Positions 37,302 to 46,234 of a DNA stretch of 64,000 nucleotides are shown here, one piece after another. The stretch lies in contig NZ_CP045246.1 of assembly GCF_035189165.1 (NCBI RefSeq), positions 620,001 through 684,000 on the forward strand. Reading direction: 5' to 3'. Position 1 is the first letter of the stretch. Every line of letters begins with the position of its first letter. The notes beneath the pieces were generated by a model that worked only from the letters and a program-made list of their open reading frames with translations, was not told where the DNA came from and made no database searches. The translations under genes and the position numbers were made by a program. The DNA is from Arthrobacter sp. JZ12. Its GTDB lineage: Bacteria > Actinomycetota > Actinomycetes > Actinomycetales > Micrococcaceae.

Positions 37302-37370
37302 GTCGATCCTGTCGTGTGGTGCGGCAGTGGGTAAGAGCGGCGGGTGAGGGCAGTGGGGAAGGGAAGGGCG

Positions 37371-38864
37371 CTAGGGCGTCCGCATTGTGCGCCTGCGGAC
37401 GGAGAGGCCCACGAGGAATACGACGGCGACCAGTAGGGGAGCGGAGTAGAGAAGGATTCCGTTCTCACCGGTGGGCTCGTAGACCTCCGGGCGGGGCCAG
37501 GCGAGGTTCACCACCATGGCGGCCCCGTAGAGGACGGCGAGCACGTTCACAGGCAGCCCCCAACGGCCCAGCGAGAAGAGGCCGGACGGCATGGTCTGCC
37601 CTACTCGGTCCCAGTCGCCGCGCAGCCGGTTGAGCAGCTGCGGCACGGTGACCATCAGGTACGCGATGTACACCATGACGATGCAGACGCTGGTCAGCGT
37701 GGTGAAGAGGGCGGCGTTGCCCACGTTGATGGCCAGGACTCCGACGGCGAGCGCGCCGATGGCGATCGACGGCCAGATGGGGGTGCCGCGGCGGGGGTGA
37801 ACTGTCGAGAGCAGGCGGGAGGCGGGCAGCTTGCCGTCACGCGCCATCGAGAAGACCAGGCGCGAGCCGGCGGTCTGGATGGCCAGGGTGCAGACGAAGA
37901 TCGCGATGGCGACGTCAACGAGCAGGACCTTGCCCCAGAAGGTGCCGAGGACGGCCGTCAGGACGTAGGGGAGTCCCTCGGTGGCGAGGCGGCCGTCGTC
38001 GAGGCTCGGCGCGGCCATCAGTGCGGTGATGATCATGGCCGCTCCACCGATTCCGGAGATCGCGAGGGCCGAGATGATGGTGCGCGGTGCAGTGCGGCGG
38101 GGGTCCTTGGTTTCTTCGGAGAGCTCGCCGGCGGAATTGAAGCCCACCATCACGTACGCGGCCATGAGGCCCGAGACCAGGAAGGCGCCGACCGCGCCGA
38201 GATCCGACCCCTGCAGCACAGTGGTGTCGGCGACGACGTCGGGCCCGCGCTGCGCCGCGGTGAGGAGGGCGAGGACAACGGCGATCACTCCGACGATCTC
38301 GCAGGTCACCCCGATCGAATTCACATGCGCCATCAGGCGGACGCCGAGGGCATTGATGATGGTGGTGGCGACCAGGAGGATGGCACCGAGAACGACGGCG
38401 TTCGCCGCGCCCGTGACGGTGTTGAGCGCAGGATCACCGCCGACAAGTTGGAATCCGCTCCACAGTTGCGGCAGCACTACCTGGAGGGCGATGGCTGCTG
38501 CAGCGGCGGTGACCACCTGCGCCAGGGACATGAACCAGCCCGCGAACCAGCCCACGGTTTCCCCACCCACGCGCCGTGCCCACTGGTACACCGCACCCGA
38601 AAGCGGATAACGGGCAGCCAGTTCCGCGAAGTTCAGCGCAACAAGGAGTTGTCCTACCAGGACGATGGGCCAGGTCCAGAAGAACGCCGGCCCGGCGAAC
38701 GAATAGCCGAAGGCGAAGAGCTGGAAGATGGTGGTGAGGATGGAGACGAAGGAGAACCCCGCCGCGAAGGACGCGTACCGGCCGAGCTTGCGGTGCAGGG
38801 ACGGTTGGTAGCCGAGGGACGTAAGGTCGGCGTCGTCCTGATGGATCGGGGAGGAAATCGTCAT
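37371..38864 (-). CDS. Amino acid permease (APC family), probable urea/guanidine uptake
   Basis: 497 residues from the ATG at 38864 (MTISSPIHQDDADLTSLGY), which has GGAG upstream; 22 further in-frame residues upstream lack one. About 12 membrane segments; the FSFVSILTTIFQLFAFGYSFAGPAFFWTW and ARYPLSGAVYQWARRVGG regions are typical of the GABA/choline permease branch of the APC superfamily. It heads the carboxylase operon, so it most likely imports the operon's nitrogen substrate. A TetR gene is divergent. Confidence 0.85.
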   Translation of the reverse strand: MTISSPIHQDDADLTSLGYQPSLHRKLGRYASFAAGFSFVSILTTIFQLFAFGYSFAGPAFFWTWPIVLVGQLLVALNFAELAARYPLSGAVYQWARRVGGETVGWFAGWFMSLAQVVTAAAAAIALQVVLPQLWSGFQLVGGDPALNTVTGAANAVVLGAILLVATTIINALGVRLMAHVNSIGVTCEIVGVIAVVLALLTAAQRGPDVVADTTVLQGSDLGAVGAFLVSGLMAAYVMVGFNSAGELSEETKDPRRTAPRTIISALAISGIGGAAMIITALMAAPSLDDGRLATEGLPYVLTAVLGTFWGKVLLVDVAIAIFVCTLAIQTAGSRLVFSMARDGKLPASRLLSTVHPRRGTPIWPSIAIGALAVGVLAINVGNAALFTTLTSVCIVMVYIAYLMVTVPQLLNRLRGDWDRVGQTMPSGLFSLGRWGLPVNVLAVLYGAAMVVNLAWPRPEVYEPTGENGILLYSAPLLVAVVFLVGLSVRRRTMRTP

Positions 38865-39083
38865 GGGGGTCTCCGGGGCTGGACTGATGGGATGGTGGTG
38901 AGCAGGAGAGGGAGCGAAGGTCCTGCGCAATACCGGTCAAGTGATAGTTTTCCAACGCCACATCGCGCGGCGGTTTCCCAGACGTAAAAGGCACATGAGG
39001 AGCTTGTTTCCGGCATGTTTCGCGCCTCGGCGGGGTGGGAATCCGGCCAAACCGGGCGGATTCCCGACTGTAAGAATGGGGTC

Positions 39084-39797
39084 ATGACCCTCGCTGGACC
39101 CGGCCGCCCCCGTGCGCGCCAGGCGACCCGACCCGGAGCAACCGCCCGCGAAGAGATCCTCGACGCGGCCGCCGAGCTCTTCACCACCCAGGGCTACGCC
39201 ACGACATCCACCCGTGCCATTGCCGATGCCGTCGGGATCCGCCAGTCGTCGCTCTACCACCACTTCGCGACGAAGGACGACATCCTTGAGGATCTGCTGT
39301 CCCGCACGGTCGCCGCAGGGTTGTCCTTCGCGCGTGCAGTAGGTGAGTCACCGGAACGAGGGCAGGGCGCTGTTTCTCCTGCTGCACGGCTACACGCGGT
39401 AGCTCTGTTCGACGGATCCCACCTGTGCAGCGGCAGATGGAACGTTGGAATCCTCTATCACCTGCCGGAAGTCCGGAGTGAGCGTTTCAGTCGCTTCCTT
39501 GCCGATCGCGAGGAACTGCAGCAGCTCTACCGGGTTTTCGGTTCAGCGGCTGTCCGCAGCCCGATATCCTCAGGCGGGCTCCAACATCACGGGGAGCTGG
39601 CGTTTCGGCTGGTCGAGTCTCTGATCAGTCTTCGTATCGATGGCCAGATTCATCCCGGCTCACCCCTTGAAGTAGCCGATGCTGCTGTAGTGCTGTGCGG
39701 GCGCGCCGATGACTTGGCGACGATACGGGAAGAGGGTAGAGCCCTCATCGGTTCCTTGGGACACCAACTACCGACTCCGGCAGGCGAACGATATTGA
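39084..39797 (+). CDS. TetR family transcriptional regulator
   Basis: 237 residues from the ATG at 39084 (MTLAGPGRPRARQATRPG). The helix-turn-helix is standard: REEILDAAAELFTTQGYATTSTRAIADAVGIRQSSLYHHFATKDDIL (about residues 22-68). The ligand domain is not assignable. Transcribed away from the permease-carboxylase operon across a 219-bp gap, it is the obvious candidate to control it. I found no guanidine-I riboswitch core in that gap, so protein control is the simplest model. Confidence 0.9.
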   Translation: MTLAGPGRPRARQATRPGATAREEILDAAAELFTTQGYATTSTRAIADAVGIRQSSLYHHFATKDDILEDLLSRTVAAGLSFARAVGESPERGQGAVSPAARLHAVALFDGSHLCSGRWNVGILYHLPEVRSERFSRFLADREELQQLYRVFGSAAVRSPISSGGLQHHGELAFRLVESLISLRIDGQIHPGSPLEVADAAVVLCGRADDLATIREEGRALIGSLGHQLPTPAGERY

Positions 39798-39971
39798 CGA
39801 CCCCTTCCCATTTGTCCGGCACAGCGTCGAGTGTCGCGGCGTAGTCTGCGCGCCATTCGGTCCCGGTGATCGCTTGGATCGTGCCATTTCAGGGCTGATA
39901 TGCCCGAGAAGGCCTCGGAGCGTACTGCCTTTTGGAGAAGCGGGCAGGCCTTCAGAAATTGTCTGTTGCCC

Positions 39972-40024
39972 TTGACAACCGGTTGCGACCAAAGCACGAT
40001 GAAACGTTCAAGAAAGCGTTTTCT
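39972..40024 (+). promoter_or_regulatory. Promoter and LacI-type operator of the PL11 lyase gene
   Basis: TTGACA (39972-39977), a 17-base spacer and CACGAT (39995-40000) form a plausible sigma-70 promoter. Just downstream lie GAAACGTTC (40001-40009) and the near-palindrome AGAAAGCGTTTTCT (40011-40024). Both are CG-centred like the operators at 44806-44821 and 44874-44889 beside the LacI gene, so repression of the lyase by that LacI protein is likely. Confidence 0.6.
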
Positions 40025-40077
40025 CGCTATGTGAGCTATTGACTAGCCAATGCATCAGGACATCAAGGGAGATGGTT

Positions 40078-42321
40078 ATGGTTTCGTTCGTCAATCCACG
40101 AAGGTCACGACGAGCACTAGGAGCGGCCGCAGCGGCAGCTGTCGCTGCGGCAACGCTTGGGAGTATGCCGGCAGTTGCGGCGCCCGAAGACACGCCGATT
40201 CGGCAGGTGGAGTACCTCGACCGAGCCCCGGTCGCTGTGACGACCGAGGGTGGAGTCTACGTTGGTTGGCGCATGCTCGGCCTCGACGCCGATTCGACCG
40301 GTTTCCACGTCTACCGTGACGGTGTCCGCATCACTGAAGCTCCGATCACAGGCAGTACCAATCTGCTCGATGCGGAAGGGACCGGAACTTCGGTCTACCG
40401 CGTGACCGCATTGATCGACCAACGCGAAGTGACGGTCACTGACGAGTTCACGCCATGGGGGGATCAGTCCTTGGACATCCCGCTCCAAAGACCGGCAGGC
40501 GGCACGACTCCGACAGGGGAGGCCTACGAGTACGAAGCCAACGATGCATCGGTCGGCGATCTCGACGGTGACGGAGAGTACGAGATAGTTCTCAAATGGA
40601 ATCCGACGAACGCGAAGGACAACTCCCGTTCGGGCTATACAGGCAACGTGTACCTCGACGCCTACAAGCTTGACGGCACCCGGCTGTGGCAGATCGACCT
40701 GGGCCGCAACATCCGCGCGGGAGCTCACTACACCCAGTTCCAGGTGTTCGACTACGACGGCGACGGCCGAGCTGAGGTTGCAATGAAGACCGCAGACGCC
40801 ACGGTCGACGGTGCCGGCAAGGTCATCGGCGACGCAGCAGCGGATCATCGCAACACAAGCGGCTACATCCTGACCGGACCCGAGTACCTGACCGTCTTCG
40901 AGGGCGCGACCGGCGCGGCGCTCGACAGTGTCGATTACGTACCGGCGCGTGGAGCGCTGTCATCGTGGGGCGACACTTACGGCAACCGAATGGACCGGTT
41001 TCTTGCCGGCACCGCCTACCTCGACGGCGAAAACCCCACCATGATCTTCAGTCGTGGGTACTACACAAAGACCTACATCGCCGCATTCGACTTCGTTGAC
41101 GGCAAGATCGAAGAACGCTGGTTGTTCGACTCGACCAAAGCCGGCAACCAGTTCTCGGGGCAAGGCAACCACAACCTCTCGATCGCGGATGTCGACGCGG
41201 ACGGCGCCGACGAGATCGTCTTCGGGTCGATGACAATCGATGATGACGGTACGCCGCTCTACAACACAGGCCTCGGTCACGGTGACGCGATGCATCTCAC
41301 CGACCACGTCCCCTCGCGTGCTGGACTTGAGGTGTTCGCAGTTCACGAGAGTATGTCCAGCAGCGGTCAGCGGGCGGCGACCATGCGCGACGCGGCTACC
41401 GGTGAGATCCTCTGGTCGATACCCGGTACCCGTGACACCGGCCGCGGCGCGGCGGGCGATATAGACCCGACACACGAGGGCAACGAGGCGTGGGCAATCG
41501 GAGGCACGTACAAGTTCTACTCAAAGGTCGGATCGCTCCGCGCAGCAGATGGCACGGACCTTGGTACGAGCATCCCTGCGGCGAACTTCCTCACCTGGTG
41601 GGACGGGGACCTGCTGCGTGAGATCACCGATCACGACTACACCGACCCGACCGAACTCGCCACTGGCGCGACGCCGACCATATCGAAGTGGAACTGGGAG
41701 TCGAAGACAGAAGACCGGCTGCTCACACTCGACGGCACCCTCACAGGTAACGGCACCAAGGGCAACCCGGCACTCCAGGCCGACCTGCTCGGCGACTGGC
41801 GCGAGGAACTCGTCTACCGCAGCGCCGACCACTCGTCGCTGAAAATCTTCACCACCACCGATGTCACCGAGCACCGCATCCGCACCCTGATGCACGATCC
41901 GGTGTATCGGCTCGGCGTAGCGTGGCAGAACACCTCCTACAACCAGCCCCCTCACTCGAGCTTCTTCCTCGGCGAGGGAATGACCACGCCTCCCGCTCCG
42001 AGCATCGCCTACGTGAACGCCCCGGCACCCGACGAGACAGCACCAGTCGTGACCGAGCTCAAGGACACCAAGGTAGGTGCCAAGCGCGGGCTCGCAGTCG
42101 ACGTTCGAGCAGAAGATGCTGAGTCGGGTGTCCGCTCACTCACCGTCACCTTCAATGGACAAGAGGTCACCGGAGTGAACGGCCGCTACGAGCTTCCCAC
42201 CGAAGGACTCAAGGGCAGCTTCGAACTTAACGTCACCGCGATCAACCACGCCGGTATCGAAACAACCGCTACGGCCGAGATCACCGTGCGACCAGGCAAC
42301 GGCAAGCCCGAACAGCACTGA
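40078..42321 (+). CDS. Secreted rhamnogalacturonan lyase, polysaccharide lyase family 11
   Basis: 747 residues from the ATG at 40078, placed six bases after AAGGGAG; earlier ATGs at 40039 and 40072 are badly spaced. The signal peptide (NPRRSRRALGAAAAAAVAAATL) ends near AVAA. The PL11 catalytic beta-propeller has the repeated calcium-binding segments GDLDGDGEYEIVLKW, VFDYDGDGRAEVAMK and VDADGADEIVFGSM. A C-terminal bacterial Ig-like domain (about residues 655-740) follows. It cuts the pectin backbone rhamnogalacturonan I outside the cell, feeding the sugar transporter encoded downstream. Confidence 0.93.
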   Translation: MVSFVNPRRSRRALGAAAAAAVAAATLGSMPAVAAPEDTPIRQVEYLDRAPVAVTTEGGVYVGWRMLGLDADSTGFHVYRDGVRITEAPITGSTNLLDAEGTGTSVYRVTALIDQREVTVTDEFTPWGDQSLDIPLQRPAGGTTPTGEAYEYEANDASVGDLDGDGEYEIVLKWNPTNAKDNSRSGYTGNVYLDAYKLDGTRLWQIDLGRNIRAGAHYTQFQVFDYDGDGRAEVAMKTADATVDGAGKVIGDAAADHRNTSGYILTGPEYLTVFEGATGAALDSVDYVPARGALSSWGDTYGNRMDRFLAGTAYLDGENPTMIFSRGYYTKTYIAAFDFVDGKIEERWLFDSTKAGNQFSGQGNHNLSIADVDADGADEIVFGSMTIDDDGTPLYNTGLGHGDAMHLTDHVPSRAGLEVFAVHESMSSSGQRAATMRDAATGEILWSIPGTRDTGRGAAGDIDPTHEGNEAWAIGGTYKFYSKVGSLRAADGTDLGTSIPAANFLTWWDGDLLREITDHDYTDPTELATGATPTISKWNWESKTEDRLLTLDGTLTGNGTKGNPALQADLLGDWREELVYRSADHSSLKIFTTTDVTEHRIRTLMHDPVYRLGVAWQNTSYNQPPHSSFFLGEGMTTPPAPSIAYVNAPAPDETAPVVTELKDTKVGAKRGLAVDVRAEDAESGVRSLTVTFNGQEVTGVNGRYELPTEGLKGSFELNVTAINHAGIETTATAEITVRPGNGKPEQH

Positions 42322-42352
42322 CAATGACGAAGTAGACAAGTAACCGCAGAGA

Positions 42353-42387
42353 CGGGCGGTGGGGCGAACGCCCCGCCGCCCGTTTCT
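42353..42387 (+). terminator. Rho-independent terminator of the PL11 gene
   Basis: A 13-bp stem with one T-G wobble, CGGGCGGTGGGGC (42353-42365) and GCCCCGCCGCCCG (42370-42382), with a four-base loop, is followed by TTTCT. It lies 32 bp after the lyase stop codon. Confidence 0.85.
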
Positions 42388-42443
42388 ACAAGCTTTAGTT
42401 TTCGAGAACCACCAGGGCGGATTGTGGTCCTATTCGGTGTCCG

Positions 42444-43676
42444 TCAGGTGAGGGAAGTGATTTCGTAGGTATGGCCTGCCGCGCGCAGCCTCTCGATCTG
42501 GACCTCGCCGAGGGCGGTCGCCGGGGTCAGTGATCCGGCAGCGGACGGCAGGCGGTCGCCGTCGAGGGCAAGTGAGAGCGCTGCCTCCCCGGCCATTACG
42601 GCGGTGGCGGCGTATCCCGGGTCGCCTGGCCCGGCTACGACGGCCCGGTACCGCCGGCCGCTCTCTGTGGAAGCAGTTAACTCGGACCGGAACCAGCCTG
42701 AGCGCCGCGCGGCCTCGCTCGGGCCCGTACCGGGCGACGGAAGGACGCGGTCCAGCAGTTTCCTCGTAAGTGGTAGGGCCAGCGTGGCTCCGAATGCCCT
42801 TAGTCCGAGTGCCGTCGCTCCGGCGAGGACTCCGCCGGCGAACCCGCGCCTAATACCCATCACCTCGCCGTACCGCAGAGACCGGCCATAGGCCCAACCC
42901 TGCAGGGCATTGCTGCGACGAACGATCCGTGTGTTCGCTGACGCCATGATGAAGGGCGCGGTCCACAGGCCGCCATCTGCGCGTCCGACCCACCCCAGGT
43001 CCTTCGGCTGCCGGGTCGAGGGCTCCGCTGTCCTGTCCGGACTGAGGGAGTAGGGATCGCACGCGAGCGATCGCAGCACAGGGTTCGATCGAATGCCATC
43101 GAGCTGCCCGCGCATCGACTCGATGGTGCCGCCGCTGAAGCCGCCCTTCGCCCTGGCGACGAGCTGCACATCGGTCAGTCCGCCCGCGCCGTCGGCCTCC
43201 ACAGCGCGGTGTAGGAGGAGCACTGCGAGGTCCGACGGGAGGGAGTCGTAGCCGCACGCATGGACGATCCGTGCACCGGTGGTTCTTGCCAGCGTGTCGC
43301 AACGGTCGATGGCTTCACGGACGAAGGACACCTCGCCCGTCAGATCCCCGTAGTGGGTGCCGGCGCGGGCACAGGCCTCGACGACGGGCAGTCCGTACTT
43401 CGCATAGGGGCCCACCGTGGTGAAAAGAACCCTGGTGCCTGCGGCCAGTGCAGCGAGCGAGTCAGGGTGGTCCGAGTCGGCCTCGATGAGTGCCCAGTCG
43501 TGTGCGGAGGCGGGCAGCCTAGACCGTACGGCCTCGAGCTTCACTTTCGATCTTCCGGCGAGCCCCACGCGCAGGTCCGGAGGAGCGTGGTCTGCAATAT
43601 ATCCGGCGATCAATTCACCGACGAAGCCGGTCGCACCGAAGAGGACGAGGTCGTGGTCGCGGGGTGGGGCCTCCAT
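42444..43676 (-). CDS. Saccharopine dehydrogenase-like protein (trans-acting enoyl reductase type)
   Basis: 410 residues. The N-terminal Rossmann motif is DLVLFGATGFVGELIAGYI, followed by GLAGRSKVKLEAVR, FTTVGPYAKYGLPVVEACARAGTHYGDLTGEV and IVHACGYDSLPSDLAVLLL. This matches the actinobacterial group related to the trans-acting enoyl reductases of mycobacterial lipid synthesis. Cofactor is probably NADP(H); substrate unknown. It stands alone between the lyase and the LacI gene with no clear link to sugar use. Confidence 0.85.
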   Translation of the reverse strand: MEAPPRDHDLVLFGATGFVGELIAGYIADHAPPDLRVGLAGRSKVKLEAVRSRLPASAHDWALIEADSDHPDSLAALAAGTRVLFTTVGPYAKYGLPVVEACARAGTHYGDLTGEVSFVREAIDRCDTLARTTGARIVHACGYDSLPSDLAVLLLHRAVEADGAGGLTDVQLVARAKGGFSGGTIESMRGQLDGIRSNPVLRSLACDPYSLSPDRTAEPSTRQPKDLGWVGRADGGLWTAPFIMASANTRIVRRSNALQGWAYGRSLRYGEVMGIRRGFAGGVLAGATALGLRAFGATLALPLTRKLLDRVLPSPGTGPSEAARRSGWFRSELTASTESGRRYRAVVAGPGDPGYAATAVMAGEAALSLALDGDRLPSAAGSLTPATALGEVQIERLRAAGHTYEITSLT

Positions 43677-43721
43677 GCCAGCAGTCTTCCACGGCAGCGG
43701 CCAAACCGACGCGGAGAAGTG

Positions 43722-44738
43722 CTACCTCGGCGCCGGCCCCGTCGACTGGCCGCCTTCCAGTCGGCACATCACCAGTTCCTGCCGCAGCTCGGACGCCCGG
43801 CCCTCCAGTTGGTCGATCAGTGCCTCCACGCCCATCCGGCCCAACTCGGTCGAGGGGGAGGAGAGCACGGTCAGCTCCGGGTCGGCCATCGCAGCCATCT
43901 CCGCCGACGACCCAACCGACAGCACCGACAGATCACCCGGAATCTCGACGCCGGCGTGCCGCAGCCCGTTCACGAAGCCCGTCGCCGCGAGTTCGTTCTG
44001 GATGATGACGGCGGTGGTGTCCGGAAAGTCCCGCAATAAAACCCCCGCCGCTTCTTTCCCTGCGGCCGGCACCGCACCACACGTGAAGGCTGACGGCTCA
44101 AGACCCTGCCGGCGCATCTCGGCCTCATAGCTCGCGCGCGACCGTCGGACCGGACCGAAGGCGTCCAATCCGCGGCTTCCGACGGCGTCATCCAGCAGCG
44201 TGATCCGCTGATGTCCCAGTGCCGTCAGGTGCCGCACGGCCGCCACCAGGGTCTCCTCGAAGTTGATGTCCACGTAGGTCAGCGCTCGCGGATCCCGTGT
44301 GCGGCCGATCAGTGTGAACGGCGTCCCGGATACCAACAGCTCCTCCACACGGGGATCGTCGAGCGGGACCTCCATGAGGATCACGCCGTCCACCAGTCCG
44401 CTGGACGTCAGCTCAGTGGTGTGGCCGGCGTCGTTGCTGATCGGCCAGAGCACCAGGTTGTAGCCCTGCTCCCGGGCCGCCGCCGCGCCGCTGGTGAAGA
44501 ACTCCACCACGGTGCCGCTGAAGGAGTGCTGCAGCGCAGGGAACAGCAGCGCGATGATCCGGGTTTTCTTCCCGGCCAACGCACGCCCGACAATGTTCCG
44601 CCGGAACCCCAGCTCCTGCATCGCAGCCTCCACCCGGGCACGCGTTGCCGGAGCTACCGGCTTGGTGTTGTTGATGGTGAAGGACACCGTCGCGATGGAC
44701 ACGTTGGCGAGCCGCGCAACGTCCTGCATGGTGGCCAT
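43722..44738 (-). CDS. LacI family transcriptional regulator
   Basis: 338 residues from the ATG at 44738 (MATMQDVARLANVSIATVSFTINN), which has GAAGGA upstream; 32 additional residues in frame are excluded. Helix-turn-helix and hinge (LNTKPVAPATRARVEAAMQELGF-type region) occupy residues 4-60, then a periplasmic-binding-like sugar domain. It is divergent from the sugar ABC operon, and two operator-like palindromes lie in the shared gap. Proposed regulator of both that operon and the rhamnogalacturonan lyase. Confidence 0.92.
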   Translation of the reverse strand: MATMQDVARLANVSIATVSFTINNTKPVAPATRARVEAAMQELGFRRNIVGRALAGKKTRIIALLFPALQHSFSGTVVEFFTSGAAAAREQGYNLVLWPISNDAGHTTELTSSGLVDGVILMEVPLDDPRVEELLVSGTPFTLIGRTRDPRALTYVDINFEETLVAAVRHLTALGHQRITLLDDAVGSRGLDAFGPVRRSRASYEAEMRRQGLEPSAFTCGAVPAAGKEAAGVLLRDFPDTTAVIIQNELAATGFVNGLRHAGVEIPGDLSVLSVGSSAEMAAMADPELTVLSSPSTELGRMGVEALIDQLEGRASELRQELVMCRLEGGQSTGPAPR

Positions 44739-44805
44739 GAAAACCGTCCTTCGAGACCGGGGAATCGTTCGGCGGACGCATCCGGAGGGTCCGCACCGTT
44801 CATCC

Positions 44806-44821
44806 AGTAAAGCGTTTAAAT
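44806..44821. promoter_or_regulatory. LacI-type operator 1
   Basis: AGTAAAGCGTTTAAAT is an imperfect CG-centred palindrome related to operator 2. Its centre is 68 bp from that of operator 2, and the TTGACA at 44828-44833 lies between them, an arrangement that could allow looping or control of both divergent promoters. Confidence 0.6.
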
Positions 44822-44827
44822 TTTTCC

Positions 44828-44889
44828 TTGACAAGCGCCCATGTGACGCACCACACTCATCTACAGGCCAAATAGTAAAACGTTTTACT
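44828..44889 (+). promoter_or_regulatory. Promoter region and LacI operator 2 of the sugar operon
   Basis: TTGACA at 44828-44833 is a consensus -35 box; the matching -10 near 44851-44857 is weak. Downstream, AGTAAAACGTTTTACT (44874-44889) is a perfect 16-bp palindrome of the classic LacI-family type. A repressor here would block the rightward promoter. The LacI gene starts 68 bases to the left of operator 1. Confidence 0.75.
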
Positions 44890-44950
44890 CAACCGCCGAA
44901 AGCACAGCATCAAACACCCCCAGCACATTCAACGAGGAAGGAGCTGCCCC

Positions 44951-46153
44951 GTGCCGCAAACCCTCAAGGTCGCCCTCATCGGCTACTCGTTCATGGGCTC
45001 CATCCATGCACAGGCCTGGACCACGGCGCCGCGGTTCTTCGACCTCGGCATCAAGCCCGAACTCGCCGTCGTCTGCGGTCGCAACGAAGACGCCGCCCAG
45101 GAGTTCGCGCAGAAGTTCGGCATCGGCCGCGTCGAAACCGACTGGCGCGCCGTCGTAGAGGACCCGGACATCGACGTCGTCGACATCTGCACCCCCGGCA
45201 AGCTGCACGCCCCGATCGCCATCGCGGCGCTCAACGCCGGCAAGCACGTCCTCTGCGAGAAGCCGCTCGCCAGCACGGTTGAGGATGCGCAGGCCATGAC
45301 CGACGCCGCCGAACGCGCAGCAGCCAACGGCACCCACGCGATGGTCGGCTTCAGCTACCGCCGCACACCCGCCCTCGCCTACGCGAAGCAACTGGTCGAC
45401 GACGGCCGCATCGGCACCATCCGCCACATCCGCGCCGTCTACCTGCAGGACTGGATCACGGACGAAAACTTCCCGCTGGTCTGGCGCCTCGACCGCGAAG
45501 AAGCCGGCTCTGGCGCGCTCGGCGACATCGGCGCCCACATCCTCGACCTCGCCCAGCACATCACCGGCCACACGATCACCGGTGTCAGCGCCCTCACCGA
45601 AACCTTCGTTCCCACCCGGCCGCTGCCGACGTCGTCCGCCGGCCTCAGCGCCACCACAACCCAGGACGACGGCGGCACTCCGGCCCGCGGGGACGTCACC
45701 GTCGATGACGCGGCAGTCATCCTCGCCCGCACCGATCAGGGCGCGCTCGCCACCTTCGAAGCCACCCGCTTCGCCACCGGCCGGAAGAACGCACTGCGGC
45801 TGGAGGTCAACGGGTCGAAGGGCGCCTTCGCCTTCGACTTCGAGCGGCTCAACGAGCTCGAGTTCTACGACAACACCCAGCCCGCTACGAGTGAGGGCTT
45901 CCGCCGTATCCTCGTCACCGAATCCGACCACCCCTACGCCGGCGCCTGGTGGCCGCCCGGCCACGGACTGGGCTACGAGTCCACCTTCGTCCATCAGATC
46001 GCCGACTTCGTCACCGGCATCGCGAACGGAACCGCACCCGCGCCGTCGTTCGCTGACGGTCTCCAGATCCAACAAGTCCTGGCCGCCGTCGAAGCCAGCG
46101 CCGCCCAGCAGGCGCAGTGGCAGTCCATCCCGTCGTTCGAAACAGTCCGCTAG
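44951..46153 (+). CDS. Gfo/Idh/MocA family oxidoreductase 1
   Basis: 400 residues from a GTG start with GAGGAAGGAG upstream. The Rossmann segment is VALIGYSFMGSIHAQAW, and the family EKP motif is HVLCEKPLAST. HIMTGLHQ-type catalytic histidines correspond to GALGDIGAHILDLAQHITG. These enzymes oxidise, reduce or epimerise sugars with NAD(P). First gene of the LacI-controlled sugar operon; likely acts on an imported pectin-derived sugar or its derivative. Confidence 0.9.
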   Translation: MPQTLKVALIGYSFMGSIHAQAWTTAPRFFDLGIKPELAVVCGRNEDAAQEFAQKFGIGRVETDWRAVVEDPDIDVVDICTPGKLHAPIAIAALNAGKHVLCEKPLASTVEDAQAMTDAAERAAANGTHAMVGFSYRRTPALAYAKQLVDDGRIGTIRHIRAVYLQDWITDENFPLVWRLDREEAGSGALGDIGAHILDLAQHITGHTITGVSALTETFVPTRPLPTSSAGLSATTTQDDGGTPARGDVTVDDAAVILARTDQGALATFEATRFATGRKNALRLEVNGSKGAFAFDFERLNELEFYDNTQPATSEGFRRILVTESDHPYAGAWWPPGHGLGYESTFVHQIADFVTGIANGTAPAPSFADGLQIQQVLAAVEASAAQQAQWQSIPSFETVR

Positions 46154-46161
46154 ACCGCAAC

Positions 46162-46186
46162 TGGAGCCTAGGGGAATCGAACCCCT
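46162..46186 (-). other. Orphan 3' end of a tRNA-Ala (T arm and acceptor strand only)
   Basis: On the minus strand the sequence reads a T stem AGGGG, a canonical T loop TTCGATT, the closing CCCCT, then AGGCTCC and A, exactly a tRNA 3' part without CCA. AGGCTCCA pairs with the GGGGCCT acceptor of actinobacterial tRNA-Ala, including the G3-U70 alanine identity pair. There is no D arm, anticodon arm or 5' acceptor strand next to it. Such truncated tRNA ends are usually left by site-specific integration. It sits in the 81-bp gap between two operon genes. Confidence 0.7.
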
Positions 46187-46234
46187 GCAGCACAGCAAGA
46201 CCCAGCCGAGATCAACACAGGCAAAGGAGCCCCT

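Noticed and set aside
38865-39083. Guanidine-I riboswitch ahead of the permease operon
   Set aside because: Looked for because of the operon content; the conserved core sequences were not seen on the relevant strand.
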